52,632 nucleotides of DNA, from NCBI GenBank assembly GCA_947466535.1, contig CANIEV010000006.1:1-52632 (forward strand). Reading direction: 5' to 3'. Position numbers and translations under genes: made by a program. The notes beneath the pieces are model-generated. The model was given only the letters and a program-made list of their open reading frames with translations, searched no databases and was not told where the DNA came from. Positions 42,731-51,816 of the stretch are shown here, piece after piece. This stretch comes from Betaproteobacteria bacterium (GTDB taxonomy: Bacteria > Pseudomonadota > Gammaproteobacteria > Burkholderiales > SG8-39). Positions within the stretch are counted from its first letter, which is position 1. Each line of letters opens with the position of its first letter.

Positions 42731-45700
42731 TCCAAGCCGAAGATCCTCTGCAATCGAATCGGCGCTGCGCTCCCCGGGATCGCCCAGCCCTGCTCCGCCC
42801 GGAACATCGATACGCAGTATCTCCCCCGCGGGTACGGACTGCAGTCCCATGGACCGCAATACGGCTCCCGATCTTAGCCCGACCCAGCCGGGCGCGCCGT
42901 TGTCTCCGCCGTCGCGTCCGCGCGCCGGATGTTTCACACGGTCAAAAATGCCGAACACCTGGAAAGGCGCCCCGTTCACCGTGCCGACTTCGACCCTCTG
43001 TCCGAGTCCGCCGCGCTGCCGACCTGCGCCACCCGAATCGGGGAGCAGCTCCTTTTTCCAGATCACGATCGGCGCAGCGGTTTCGCAAATTTCGGCAGGA
43101 ATCGCGCGTATGCCGCTCGGGAAGCCGGTCGCCGACAGGCCATCACGCGTGGCGCGCGCGCCCGAGCCGCCGGCGTTGAAAAACAGGATTTCGAACGCGT
43201 CGGTGGCGAGATCCGGCCTGCCCGCTGCCACCGACACCGCGGGCCCACCGCGAAGCTGAAGTCCCCAGTTGCATGCGGCACCTTCGGCCGGGATGTGTCC
43301 CGGCAGCGCGGCAGCGAGTGCGCCGAGCACGACTTCCGGCAGGAACTGGCCGATGATGTGACGCGCACACACCGGCGCGGGGTGTTTCACATTGAGTATC
43401 GAGCCCTCGGGCGCATCGACTTCCACGAGCGAAAGCGATCCCGCGTTGTTGGGCACGCCGGGGGCCACCGCGGCGCGCACGCCAAAGGCCGCGTAGGCGC
43501 GGCTGTAGTTGAGCACGAGGTTGATGCCGTAGCTGCTCGCGGGCGATGTCCCGTCGAAGGACACGCGGATGCGGTCCGGATCGATCGTGATCGCGCAGCG
43601 GATGTCCACCGGACGATCGTAGCCGTCGAGCTGCATCTCGTTGTGAAAGGTTCCGCGCGGCAGCTTCGCGATCGCCGCGCGCATCGCATCCCGCGAGCGC
43701 TCGAAAACGATGCCGGCGATGCGATCCAGGCCCTCTTCCGAAAACTCCTGCAGCATCGCGGACAGTCGTTTCGTACTCACCTCGTTCGCGGTGACATACG
43801 ACAGGATGTCGCCCACCACCGGGTCGGGCTGGCGCACATTGGCACGCACGATGTCGAGCAGGTCCTCGTTGATGCGCCCTTCGCGCGCAAGCCGCAGCAC
43901 CGGGATGTACAGGCCTTCCTCGTACACCGAACGCCCGTCCGGTCCCTGTCCGAGGCCGCCGATATCCACCTGATGACAGGTGCACGCAAAGAATCCGACC
44001 GCCTTTCCCTTGTGGAACGCCGGTGAAAGCACTGTCACATCGTGCAGGTGCCCCGAGGTGAACCAGGGGTCGTTGGTAATGTAGTGATCGCCCTCGCGCA
44101 TGACCTCCACCGGGTACTTCGCGAGAAAGTGGCCTGCGCAGGCAGCCATGGAATTCACATGGCCCGGCGTGCCGGTCACCGCCTGCGCCACCAGACGCCC
44201 CTGCAGATCGAACAGGCCGGCCGACAGGTCGCCCGCCTCACGCACCGTGGGCGAGAAGGCGGTGCGCATCAGCGTGCGCGCCTGCTCCTCCACCACCGCG
44301 ATCAGGCGGCTCCAGATTATCTGGGTACGGATTTCCTCCGGCATCGCGCAGGCACGACCGGCATCGGCCACAGCGTCTATGGCATCGGCCTTGCGCTCGA
44401 TCAGGATGTCACCCGCCGAATTGACGCTCGCCACAAAGCCCGCGGGTACGACCACGGTGGTGTCCGCGCCGGTGAGAAGCGCAGGACCGGCACAGCGCTC
44501 ATCGGGCTGCAGTCCGTGCGCCGACCGGACGCTTCCGTCGACGAATGCGCTCAGGCCCTGATCGTAGAAGCGGCGCGTGTGCGGTGCGATATCCGGAGAC
44601 AACGAAGCCTCACCATGAACGGACGATGACGAATCCACCGGCGATTCCACCCGCGCCGTCCAGCCCAGGACTTCGATCTCCGCCCTCGCAATCACCCTGC
44701 CGTATAAGGCACGGTAGGCATCCTCGAATGCGGCGGCGAGTACAGCGGCGTCCTCCGCTACAAACGAACGCACCGGCAGGCTCACCCGGATCTCGTAGCC
44801 CTGGCCCCGATAGCGCATCCACGCGTAGCGCTGCTCGCGCATCAGTTTCGATCCCCGGGCAGCACGTCCTACCACCGCATGCATTTCCCGCGAGAGTTCT
44901 TCAACGATGCGATTGGCTTCTGCCGAATCGAAGCGCGACAGGCGGACCTGGATGCTGCGCGTTGTCTCGAACGCCACCGGTGCACGCAGGAAACCGAGCG
45001 CCGATCCGACGCCTGCCCCTGCGGGCACCAGCACGCGGTCGATACCGAGCTTGGCGGCGAGCCGCGCCGCGTGCAGGGGCGCCATGCCGCCGATCGCGAT
45101 CAGCGTGCGTCCGGCGACACCCTTGCCGACCTCGACAGCATGTTCGCGCGCGGCATTGGCCATGTTCTCGTCCACCACCTCGCAGATGCCCCAGGCCGCC
45201 TCATCAGGATCGAGCTTGAGTGTTGATGCAAGGCCCGCAATCGCCCTGTCCGCGGCCTTCGTGTCGAGTTGCATCCTGCCGCCGGCAAAGTCCTTTGCGT
45301 CCAGCCTGCCGAGCGCGAGATGCGCATCCGTGACCGTTGGCGATTCGCCGCCGAGCGCGTAACACGCAGGACCCGGCGCCGCGCCCGCGCTCTCGGGCCC
45401 CACCTGCAGCCGGCCAAGCGCATCCACATGGGCGATCGAACCCCCACCCGCGCCGATCTCCGCGAGTTCGATCACCGGAAAGCGCAGCGGAATCCCGCTT
45501 CCCGCCTTGAAACGCGCAAGCCGCGCCACTTCCATCGCGCGCGCGGTTTGCGGCATGCCCTCGTCGATGAAGCAGAGCTTGGCGGTGGTGCCGCCGATAT
45601 CCACCAGCAGCGCGCGATCGATGACCATGCGCTGCGCGAGATCGGCCGCGAGGATCGCACCGCCCGCGGGGCCGGATTCGAGCAGGCGCACCGGGAAACG

Positions 45701-46474
45701 GCGCGCGATGTCGACTTCGCACAGCCCTCCATTGGAGAGCATCAGGTAGAGCGCTGCGCTCACCCCGCGCGCGGCAAGAGCGCTTTCCAGACGCCCGAGG
45801 TACCCCGCCATCACCGGCTGCACATAGGCGTTCACGCAGGCGGTGGCAAAGCGTTCGTATTCGCGGATCTCTGGCGCGACTTCGGAAGACACCGACACCT
45901 GCCACTGCGGCCGGGCGGCACGAATGATTTCCGCCGCACGGCGCTCGTGCGCGGGATTGCGGTAACTGTGAAGAAAACCGATCGCCAGCGCCTCGATGTC
46001 GAACGCGTCGAGTTGCGGCAATAGCGCCGTCAGCTCGGCTTCGTCCAGCGGCACCAGCACTTCGCCCGAAGCGGCGATGCGCTCACATACGGTGAAGCGC
46101 CGGTCGCGCGACACCAGCGGCGCGGGCTTTTCGATGTCGAGGTCGTAATGGTCGTAGCGGCTTTCGGTGCCCATTTCGAGCGTGTCGCGAAAGCCTTCGG
46201 TGGTGATGAACGCGATGCGCGCGCCGCGCCGCTCGATCACCGCGTTGGTGGCAAGCGTGGTGCCGTGGATCACGGTATCAAGATCCGCCGGCGCGAGGCC
46301 CGCATCCATAAGGATGCGATCCAGACCGTCGAGCACCGCAAGCTCCGGCGCCTGCGGCGTGGTCAGCAGCTTGAGAAGCCATCGACTGCCGCCGGCTTCG
46401 AGCGCGAAGTCGGTGAACGTGCCGCCGATATCGATGCCAAGCCGCGCCGGGAGCCTTGATGTCGGAGGGCTCAC
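42710..46474 (-). CDS. Fused hydantoinase A/B (5-oxoprolinase / acetone-carboxylase-like) enzyme
   Basis: A 1254-residue fusion. The HyuA-like half starts ARLGIDIGGTFTDFALEAGG, with VDIGGTTAKLCFI and GAGGGSIAHVDALG as ATP-binding elements. The HyuB-like half begins near residue 730 (EIRTQIIWSRLIAVVEEQARTLMR) with EAGDLSAGLFDLQGRL and TGTPGHVNSM. Such enzymes open hydantoin or 5-oxoproline rings, or carboxylate ketones, using ATP. GTG 46474 with GGAAGG upstream is preferred, 5 bp after the GntR stop. Co-transcription with TRAP genes suggests the transported acid is its substrate or product. Confidence 0.9.
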   Translation of the reverse strand: MSPPTSRLPARLGIDIGGTFTDFALEAGGSRWLLKLLTTPQAPELAVLDGLDRILMDAGLAPADLDTVIHGTTLATNAVIERRGARIAFITTEGFRDTLEMGTESRYDHYDLDIEKPAPLVSRDRRFTVCERIAASGEVLVPLDEAELTALLPQLDAFDIEALAIGFLHSYRNPAHERRAAEIIRAARPQWQVSVSSEVAPEIREYERFATACVNAYVQPVMAGYLGRLESALAARGVSAALYLMLSNGGLCEVDIARRFPVRLLESGPAGGAILAADLAQRMVIDRALLVDIGGTTAKLCFIDEGMPQTARAMEVARLARFKAGSGIPLRFPVIELAEIGAGGGSIAHVDALGRLQVGPESAGAAPGPACYALGGESPTVTDAHLALGRLDAKDFAGGRMQLDTKAADRAIAGLASTLKLDPDEAAWGICEVVDENMANAAREHAVEVGKGVAGRTLIAIGGMAPLHAARLAAKLGIDRVLVPAGAGVGSALGFLRAPVAFETTRSIQVRLSRFDSAEANRIVEELSREMHAVVGRAARGSKLMREQRYAWMRYRGQGYEIRVSLPVRSFVAEDAAVLAAAFEDAYRALYGRVIARAEIEVLGWTARVESPVDSSSSVHGEASLSPDIAPHTRRFYDQGLSAFVDGSVRSAHGLQPDERCAGPALLTGADTTVVVPAGFVASVNSAGDILIERKADAIDAVADAGRACAMPEEIRTQIIWSRLIAVVEEQARTLMRTAFSPTVREAGDLSAGLFDLQGRLVAQAVTGTPGHVNSMAACAGHFLAKYPVEVMREGDHYITNDPWFTSGHLHDVTVLSPAFHKGKAVGFFACTCHQVDIGGLGQGPDGRSVYEEGLYIPVLRLAREGRINEDLLDIVRANVRQPDPVVGDILSYVTANEVSTKRLSAMLQEFSEEGLDRIAGIVFERSRDAMRAAIAKLPRGTFHNEMQLDGYDRPVDIRCAITIDPDRIRVSFDGTSPASSYGINLVLNYSRAYAAFGVRAAVAPGVPNNAGSLSLVEVDAPEGSILNVKHPAPVCARHIIGQFLPEVVLGALAAALPGHIPAEGAACNWGLQLRGGPAVSVAAGRPDLATDAFEILFFNAGGSGARATRDGLSATGFPSGIRAIPAEICETAAPIVIWKKELLPDSGGAGRQRGGLGQRVEVGTVNGAPFQVFGIFDRVKHPARGRDGGDNGAPGWVGLRSGAVLRSMGLQSVPAGEILRIDVPGGAGLGDPGERSADSIAEDLRLGFVTAVG

Positions 46475-46478
46475 GCGC

Positions 46479-47162
46479 TCAGCCTTCCGCCGGCGCAAGC
46501 GCAAGCACCGCCACCCGGGCGCGATCCATCAGCTCGCGCATCGCGCGTTCCGCGCCCGCGGCATCGCGCTTCGCAATCGCCGCGACCAGCGCCCGGTGAT
46601 GCCGCACCACCGTCTCGCGGTTGGCGGAATCCTCCAGCGTCGCGCGGCGCAGCGTCTGCAGCTGGCTGTCGAAACGGCTCGCGGTTTCCGCAAGCCGGCG
46701 ATTGCCGGCCATCGCGACCAGCAGCGCGCGGAAATCGTGATTGGCGGCAGCGAAGCGTTGCGGCGAGCGCAGCGGCACCGCCTCCACCTCGCGCGCAAGC
46801 GCCGCGCGCAGGGCGGCGACGCCGTCTGCTGTCGAACGCTCGGCCGCGCGCGCCGCGATGTACGGCTCGAGCAGGAGCCTCATTTCCATCACTTCGTCGA
46901 GATCGGTGCGCGAGAGCGAACTCAGCGCCGCGCCGCGCGGCGACAGATCGAGCAGGCCCTCCTGGCGCAGCCGGGCAAGCGCTTCGCGCACCGGCGTGCG
47001 CGACACGCCGAGCATCGCGGCAAGCTGGGTTTCGGTCAGCCGCGCCTCGGGGTCGATTTCGCCGCGTTTGAGTTTTTCATGCAGCGACCGGTACACCTGC
47101 TCGCGCAGGGGGTCCGCCCGCTGCAGGCGCGAAAACGGCCGTTCGGCGCTTGCGGATTTCAT
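46479..47162 (-). CDS. GntR-family regulator, FCD type
   Basis: A regulator of 227 residues. The winged helix has ETQLAAMLGVSRTPVREALARLRQEGLL and the FCD helical domain follows from EVMEMRLLLEPYIAARAAE, with His residues (NHDFRALL, VVRHHRALV) that could hold a metal. It is the first gene of the leftward hydantoinase-TRAP operon and divergent from the UbiD gene. The palindrome at 47196-47205 is its probable site. Confidence 0.9.
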   Translation of the reverse strand: MKSASAERPFSRLQRADPLREQVYRSLHEKLKRGEIDPEARLTETQLAAMLGVSRTPVREALARLRQEGLLDLSPRGAALSSLSRTDLDEVMEMRLLLEPYIAARAAERSTADGVAALRAALAREVEAVPLRSPQRFAAANHDFRALLVAMAGNRRLAETASRFDSQLQTLRRATLEDSANRETVVRHHRALVAAIAKRDAAGAERAMRELMDRARVAVLALAPAEG

Positions 47163-47195
47163 GGGCGGCGGTTAAATTGCTGATCGTTCTGCATG

Positions 47196-47205
47196 CTGTA
47201 TACAG
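47196..47205. promoter_or_regulatory. Putative operator between GntR and UbiD genes
   Basis: CTGTATACAG is a perfect 10-bp palindrome overlapping a likely -10 box (TATACA, 47199-47204) with TTGCTG 16 bp upstream, directed at the UbiD gene. TGTATACA cores are common for FCD GntR repressors. Confidence 0.6.
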
Positions 47206-47280
47206 TACCCACGCGATCCCGCAGCGTCAATATCGGCCGTACTCACCGGCCCGGCGGGCACCTCCACGAGGAGCATTCCG

Positions 47281-48609
47281 ATGCGCAACTATCTCGAACA
47301 ACTCCAGGCCGCCGGCGACCTGCTGATCGTGGACCGCGAGGTCGATCCGCGCTTCGAACTCGCCGCGGTAACCCGCGCCGCGCAACGGTCGGGCGACCGC
47401 GCGCTGCTGTTTCGCAAGGTGAAAGGCTCGCACTTTCCGGTCGTCACCAACGTGTACGGCAGCCGGCGCCGGCTGGCGGCCATGATCGGCACCGAGCCTG
47501 CCGGCTTCTGCAGGCGATTCGTCGAACTCACCGGCAGCGCACCGGCGCAGGGCACGCCCTGGATGACCGAGGTCGAAACACCGTGCGACCTGCACGAGGG
47601 AAAGCTCTCGGACCTGCCGCAGATCACCTACTTCGAACGCGACGCGGGGCCTTATCTGACCTCCGCCATCTTTCTTGCGAAGGAACCCGACACCGGCGTG
47701 CCCAACCTGTCGTTCCATCGCTCGATGATCGTGAGCGACTCCGAGTTACGCATACGCCTTGGCTCTACCCACGATCTCGCGCGCTACCAGGCAAAGGCCG
47801 AGTCGCGCGGCGAAGCCCTTGAGGCCGCCATTCTCGTCGGCACATCGCCTGCGCTGTTTCTCGCCGCCTGCGCCTCGGTGCCGTACGAGGCCAACGAGTT
47901 GCAGGTCGCAGCACAACTGACCGGCCGTCCTGTTCCGATGCGCAGGGCAAAAACCATCGACCTGATGGTGCCGGCCGATGCGGAAATCGTGATCGAGGGT
48001 CGTATCCTGCCGCATCTGCGCCGGCCGGAGGGCCCGTTCGGCGAATTCATGGGCTACTACGTGCCGGTGGGCGACAACCACGTGTTCGAAGTGACCCACG
48101 TGTCCTGGCGACGCGGCACGGCGTTTCACTCGCTGCTCTGCCAGTCGCCCGAGGACATCTACCCGCTGGAATACGCAATCGCCTCGCGCATCTACCGGTA
48201 TCTCGCGCAGCAGGTGCCGGGCGTTCTGGACGTTGCGGTGAAATCGGCGTTGCTTGCGACCGTCGTGAAAGTGAAGCAGCAGTACGACGGCCATGCGCGC
48301 CATGCGCTGCTCGCCGCGATGGGCGCGCATCTCGACTACAACAAGATGGTGATCGCGGTGGACGAGGACGTGGACATCCACGACTACGAGGACATCTTCT
48401 GGGCCTACCTCACTCGCGGCCGCGCCGACACGCGCGCCTGGATCATCAACGACGTGCCGGGTTTCTATCGAGACCCGCTGAAGGACCACTGGGGCAGGTT
48501 GCTGATAGACGCGACCAAGCCACGCGGCCGCGAGGAGGAATTCGAGCGCAAGCGCATCCCGGGGGAGATGGAGGTGCGGCTGGAGGATTATCTCGGCAAG
48601 GGCGCATAG
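47281..48609 (+). CDS. UbiD-family prenylated-FMN decarboxylase
   Basis: A UbiD-like decarboxylase of 442 residues, which uses prenylated FMN to remove (or add) carboxyl groups on aromatic or unsaturated acids. It has RRPEGPFGEFMGYYVP, carrying the catalytic Glu region, and the MVPADAEIVIEG lead-in. GAGGAG precedes the ATG. No UbiX prenyltransferase is in the window. Being divergent from the GntR-hydantoinase unit suggests a shared catabolic route. Confidence 0.9.
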   Translation: MRNYLEQLQAAGDLLIVDREVDPRFELAAVTRAAQRSGDRALLFRKVKGSHFPVVTNVYGSRRRLAAMIGTEPAGFCRRFVELTGSAPAQGTPWMTEVETPCDLHEGKLSDLPQITYFERDAGPYLTSAIFLAKEPDTGVPNLSFHRSMIVSDSELRIRLGSTHDLARYQAKAESRGEALEAAILVGTSPALFLAACASVPYEANELQVAAQLTGRPVPMRRAKTIDLMVPADAEIVIEGRILPHLRRPEGPFGEFMGYYVPVGDNHVFEVTHVSWRRGTAFHSLLCQSPEDIYPLEYAIASRIYRYLAQQVPGVLDVAVKSALLATVVKVKQQYDGHARHALLAAMGAHLDYNKMVIAVDEDVDIHDYEDIFWAYLTRGRADTRAWIINDVPGFYRDPLKDHWGRLLIDATKPRGREEEFERKRIPGEMEVRLEDYLGKGA

Positions 48610-48633
48610 CCACCGTCACCCCACACCAGCCCC

Positions 48634-48688
48634 GCCTGCTGAGCAGGCACCTCTCCTCCTGAGAGGAGGGGAGGAGGGGAGGAGGGGA
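48634..48688. repeat. Hairpins and G-rich tandem repeat after the UbiD gene
   Basis: GCCTGC-TGA-GCAGGC (48634-48648) and CCTCTC-CTCCT-GAGAGG (48650-48666) are hairpins. They are followed by three exact copies of GGAGGGGA (48665-48688). No T tract. The G runs could fold as a quadruplex. Confidence 0.5.
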
Positions 48689-48697
48689 ATAGGGCCA

Positions 48698-49474
48698 TCA
48701 GCTAAATTTTTCGTCGGTCCCCAGGAACCGCCATTTGCCCAGCGGCAGGTCGCTGAGCATCAGCTTGCCGATGCGCACGCGCTTGAGGCCGAGCACCTCC
48801 AGCCCCACCATCTCGCACATGCGCCGGATCTGGCGCTTCTTGCCTTCGCGCAGTACGAAGCGCAGCTGATCGTCGTTCTGCCAGCCGACCTTCGCCGGGC
48901 GAAGCGGCTCCCCTTCGATGCTCAGGCCGTGGTTCAGGCGCTTGAGGTCTTCTTCCGGCAACCGCCCGCCCTTGGTATAGCGCACGCGAACGAGATACTC
49001 CTTCTCGATGTCCGAGTCCTCGCCGATGAGCTGCTTGGCGATTCGTCCGTCCTGCGTCAGCACGAGGATGCCGGTTGAATCGATATCGAGCCTGCCCGCG
49101 GGCGCGAGGCCGAACAGGTCCTGGTGCCGCACCGCCTTGGCAGGTGGCGGATTCGGTGCTCCGGGTTTCGCGACTGCAAGGTACTGGTTTGCGGGCACGG
49201 CCAGAACGCTCGCAGGTTGATACCCGTCCTCCGCCTGCCCGCTCACATAGCCGATCGGCTTGTTCAGAATCAAGGTGACGCGCTTTGCCTGTTGCGCGTG
49301 CGCACGCTGGTCGATGGTGATCTTCTGGTGCGGCAGCACCTTGAGTCCGAGGATCGCCACCGCGCCGTCCACGCGCACCCAGCCGCGCTCGATCCACTCG
49401 TCGGCTTCGCGCCGAGAGGCAAGGCCGAGTTCGCTCATGCGTTTGGAAAGGCGGATCGGTTCGGGAGGAGTCAT
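48698..49474 (-). CDS. RluF-like 23S rRNA pseudouridine synthase
   Basis: A pseudouridine synthase of the RsuA/RluF group, 258 residues. The N-terminal S4 RNA-binding domain is RLSKRMSELGLASRREADEWI. The catalytic Asp lies in GRLDIDSTGILVLTQDG, and EGKKRQIRRMCEMVG is the second core motif. The start at 49474 is preferred; the frame is open to 49717 but only as a low-complexity Ser/Arg run. A housekeeping gene among transport genes. Confidence 0.88.
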   Translation of the reverse strand: MTPPEPIRLSKRMSELGLASRREADEWIERGWVRVDGAVAILGLKVLPHQKITIDQRAHAQQAKRVTLILNKPIGYVSGQAEDGYQPASVLAVPANQYLAVAKPGAPNPPPAKAVRHQDLFGLAPAGRLDIDSTGILVLTQDGRIAKQLIGEDSDIEKEYLVRVRYTKGGRLPEEDLKRLNHGLSIEGEPLRPAKVGWQNDDQLRFVLREGKKRQIRRMCEMVGLEVLGLKRVRIGKLMLSDLPLGKWRFLGTDEKFS

Positions 49475-49529
49475 GTGTATTTGCTTTTGCGTTAGCCAGT
49501 TTGTATCCGGCAAAAAATAGTCAACCCGG

Positions 49530-50498
49530 CTAATCCAGCCTGACCTTGGCGTCGCGCGCCACCTTGCCCCATTTGAGCGCCTCGGCGCGCATGTACTCGC
49601 CGAACTGCTCGGGCGTGCCCACGATCGGCTCGAACGCCTGCGGGAGGAGATTCTTTTCCCGGAACGCAGGTTCGGCATAGATTTTCTGCAAGGTTCCGTT
49701 GATGCGGCCGATGACATCGCGCGGCGTGGCCGCGGGCGCGACCATGCCGAACCAGGCGCTCGCCTCGAACCCGCCGAGGCCCGCCTCCGCCACCGTGGGA
49801 ATATCCGGGTACTGTGGCAGGCGCGCCTTGCTGCCCATCGCGATCAGCCGCAGCTTGCCCGATTTCAATTGCGGCAAAACACCACCGGTGGAATTGAACA
49901 TCATAGCGACGTGCCCGCCCGCGACATCGACCATCGCAGGCGCGGAGCCCTTGTACTGGATGTGATTGAGCCTGATGCCGGCCATCTGTTGAAGCATTTC
50001 CATGTTCAGGTGCGCGGTGGAACCGAGCCCGAACGAGGCGTAGCTGATTTCACCCGGTTTCGTTTTCGCGAGCTGAATCAGTTCGGGCACCGACTTCAGC
50101 GGTGACGAGGGCGTGACCACCAGCGCCTGGCTGATCGCCACCAGCCCCGCCACCGGCGCGAAGTCGCGGAAGGTGTCGTAGGGCAGCTTCGCGTACAGGC
50201 TGGGGTTGATCACCAGCGCCGTTTCTATCATGAGCAGGGTGTAACCGTCGGCGGCGGACTTCGCCACATACTCCGCACCGATCGCGGTGTTGGCACCCGG
50301 CTTGTTTTCCACCAGCACCTGCTGGCCCCAGACTTCCGACAGCCTCTGCGCGGTGGCACGGGCTAGCGTGTCGGCCCCGCCGCCGGGCGTGTAGGGCACC
50401 ACGAGGTGAACCGCTTTAGCGGGGTACGACTGCGCGATTGCCGCTGCCCCCATGAAAAATCCGATCACCGCAATGAGTGCGGATGCAAACGATTTCAT
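49530..50498 (-). CDS. Bug/TctC-family solute-binding protein
   Basis: A periplasmic binding protein of 322 residues with a signal peptide (FASALIAVIGFFMGAAAIAQS). It has the motifs YPAKAVHLVVPYTPGGGADTLAR and ENKPGANTAIGAEYV. The start at 50498 has GAGGT upstream. It is related to the protein at 37023 but clearly diverged. The ligand is unknown, probably an organic acid. Confidence 0.9.
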   Translation of the reverse strand: MKSFASALIAVIGFFMGAAAIAQSYPAKAVHLVVPYTPGGGADTLARATAQRLSEVWGQQVLVENKPGANTAIGAEYVAKSAADGYTLLMIETALVINPSLYAKLPYDTFRDFAPVAGLVAISQALVVTPSSPLKSVPELIQLAKTKPGEISYASFGLGSTAHLNMEMLQQMAGIRLNHIQYKGSAPAMVDVAGGHVAMMFNSTGGVLPQLKSGKLRLIAMGSKARLPQYPDIPTVAEAGLGGFEASAWFGMVAPAATPRDVIGRINGTLQKIYAEPAFREKNLLPQAFEPIVGTPEQFGEYMRAEALKWGKVARDAKVRLD

Positions 50499-50689
50499 CG
50501 ATCGTACCTCACGCCGGAATAAATGCGGAGTATCCATGATATGGAGGCCGCACGAAACGCCGCGATAATGCAGCAGCATCGAGCAACAAACGCATGTGGG
50601 GGTATATCGATCCTTGATTCCGCGCGTCGACTGTCCGAATATCGCGACATCCGACGATAAACCGTCTTCAGGTTCCTGAACGAGTCCAC

Positions 50690-51109
50690 ATGATTGGCAG
50701 AGCGTTGGTTATCAGATCGAGGATTCACCTGGCCCTGCTATCCCTTCTGGCCGTGTTCTCCGGCCCGGCCTTGGCGGAATGGGTGGCCTATTCCGAGACA
50801 GACGACGCAACGCACTATCACGACCCGGCAAGCATCCAGAAGAATGCCAATTTCGTACGGGTGTGGACGATCCGGGAGATGAACCAGCTGACGAATTACG
50901 GCGCCCTGTCGTTACGGGTGCTGTATGAGCTCGACTGCAAGGATTCGCAGTACAGGGTTCTCACGATCGCGGCGTATCCGGAACGCATGGGCGGAGGAAC
51001 GCCGGTTCGATCGGCCGAGGGAGGGGAATGGCAATTCGTCATTCCCGAGACGCCAGTCGAAGACCTTCTCGGTATCGCGTGCCGGCAACGTCCCCCCAAT
51101 ATCGAGTAG
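50690..51109 (+). CDS. Surface-adhesin protein E-like secreted protein
   Basis: A protein of 139 residues with a signal peptide (LALLSLLAVFSGPALA, cleaved before EW). The mature part has the small adhesin-E-like pattern: EWVAYSETDDATHYHDPAS, VRVWTIREM, LRVLYELDC and a late Cys in GIACRQ that could pair with the first. The role is unknown in environmental bacteria. The IS3 remnant begins about 40 bp downstream. Confidence 0.75.
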   Translation: MIGRALVIRSRIHLALLSLLAVFSGPALAEWVAYSETDDATHYHDPASIQKNANFVRVWTIREMNQLTNYGALSLRVLYELDCKDSQYRVLTIAAYPERMGGGTPVRSAEGGEWQFVIPETPVEDLLGIACRQRPPNIE

Positions 51110-51150
51110 CACAACGGTTTAGAGCCCGACTCTGGGAAAGAAGACTGGAC

Positions 51151-51503
51151 GTGAAGAAACGGTTTTCGGAAGAGCAGATCATCGGGTTCCTGAGGGAGGT
51201 CGAAGCCGGGATCCCGGTCAAGTAACTGCGTCGGAAGTACGGCTTCAGTGATGCGGCGTTCTACGGGTGGCGCTCGAAGTTCCGTTGACTGCAGGTCAAT
51301 GAGGCCAAACGCCTGCGTGATCGGGAGATCGAGAACGCGAAGCTGAAGAAGCTTCTGGCCGAGGCGCATCTGGACGTTGATGCGCTCAAGGTCGCCTACG
51401 GCGTAAAGCGCTAGCCCCGCAGGCCAAACGACAGGTGGTGCTGAAGATGCGCCAAGGGCTTCCGATCTCGGAACGTCGCGCCTGTGGGCTTGAGGAGCTT
51501 GCA
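51151..51503 (+). pseudogene. IS3-family (IS407-like) transposase orfA/orfB remnant
   Basis: Eighty-eight codons from GTG 51151 to TAG 51414 match an IS3 OrfA (KKRFSEEQIIGFLREVEAG, GFSDAAFYGWRSKF, EAKRLRDREIENAKLKKLLAE), but stops interrupt it at codon 25 (TAA where GAA is expected) and codon 46 (TGA). The -1 frame then continues as the start of OrfB (LAPQAKRQVVLKM, ISERRACGL) and breaks off near 51503. No ends of the element could be defined. It is dead. Confidence 0.8.
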
Positions 51504-51540
51504 CGAACGACGGCTGTGCCGGACCGTAGAGGCATGACTC

Positions 51541-51741
51541 AAAGAATCAGTCGCCAACATCATTACAATGCAAACGATAGAGATTTTTCACTTTTCTCTT
51601 AAAAACCGAATTTTCCATTTATTCGGTTTAGATCCGATTTTTTCGGGCTTGAGTCCACGGCGCACTGCAGTGCCACGCCCGATGCAAAGCCACCCAGATC
51701 CAGTGCAAGAACGCCGCTGCCTTTGGCATGCCTGTATGCCG
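51541..51741. other. AT-rich non-coding stretch
   Basis: About 200 bp, with 51570-51650 clearly richer in A+T than the rest of the window. An inverted repeat AAACCGAA-11 nt-TTCGGTTT occupies 51603-51629. No gene was recognised. Confidence 0.5.
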
Positions 51742-51816
51742 CTACCACGGCGCAAGAAGACGAGAAACCATCAAACCTGGCAAAGACCACACGAAGCCCT
51801 TATGGATAGATTTCAT
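51742..51816 (-). pseudogene. Truncated second pilin start
   Basis: A 24-codon frame beginning MKSIHKGF. Its first 24 bp (51793-51816) match the start of pilA at 20 of 24 positions, but the sequence departs exactly after the prepilin cleavage region (FVWSLPGL in place of FTLIELMI). The ATG overlaps the pilA stop (ATGA). It looks like a broken duplicate of a pilin gene. Confidence 0.5.

Noticed and set aside
42710-46474. HyuA-HyuB fusion as an unusual event
   Set aside because: Single-chain A/B enzymes are common in the 5-oxoprolinase group, so this is not novel.
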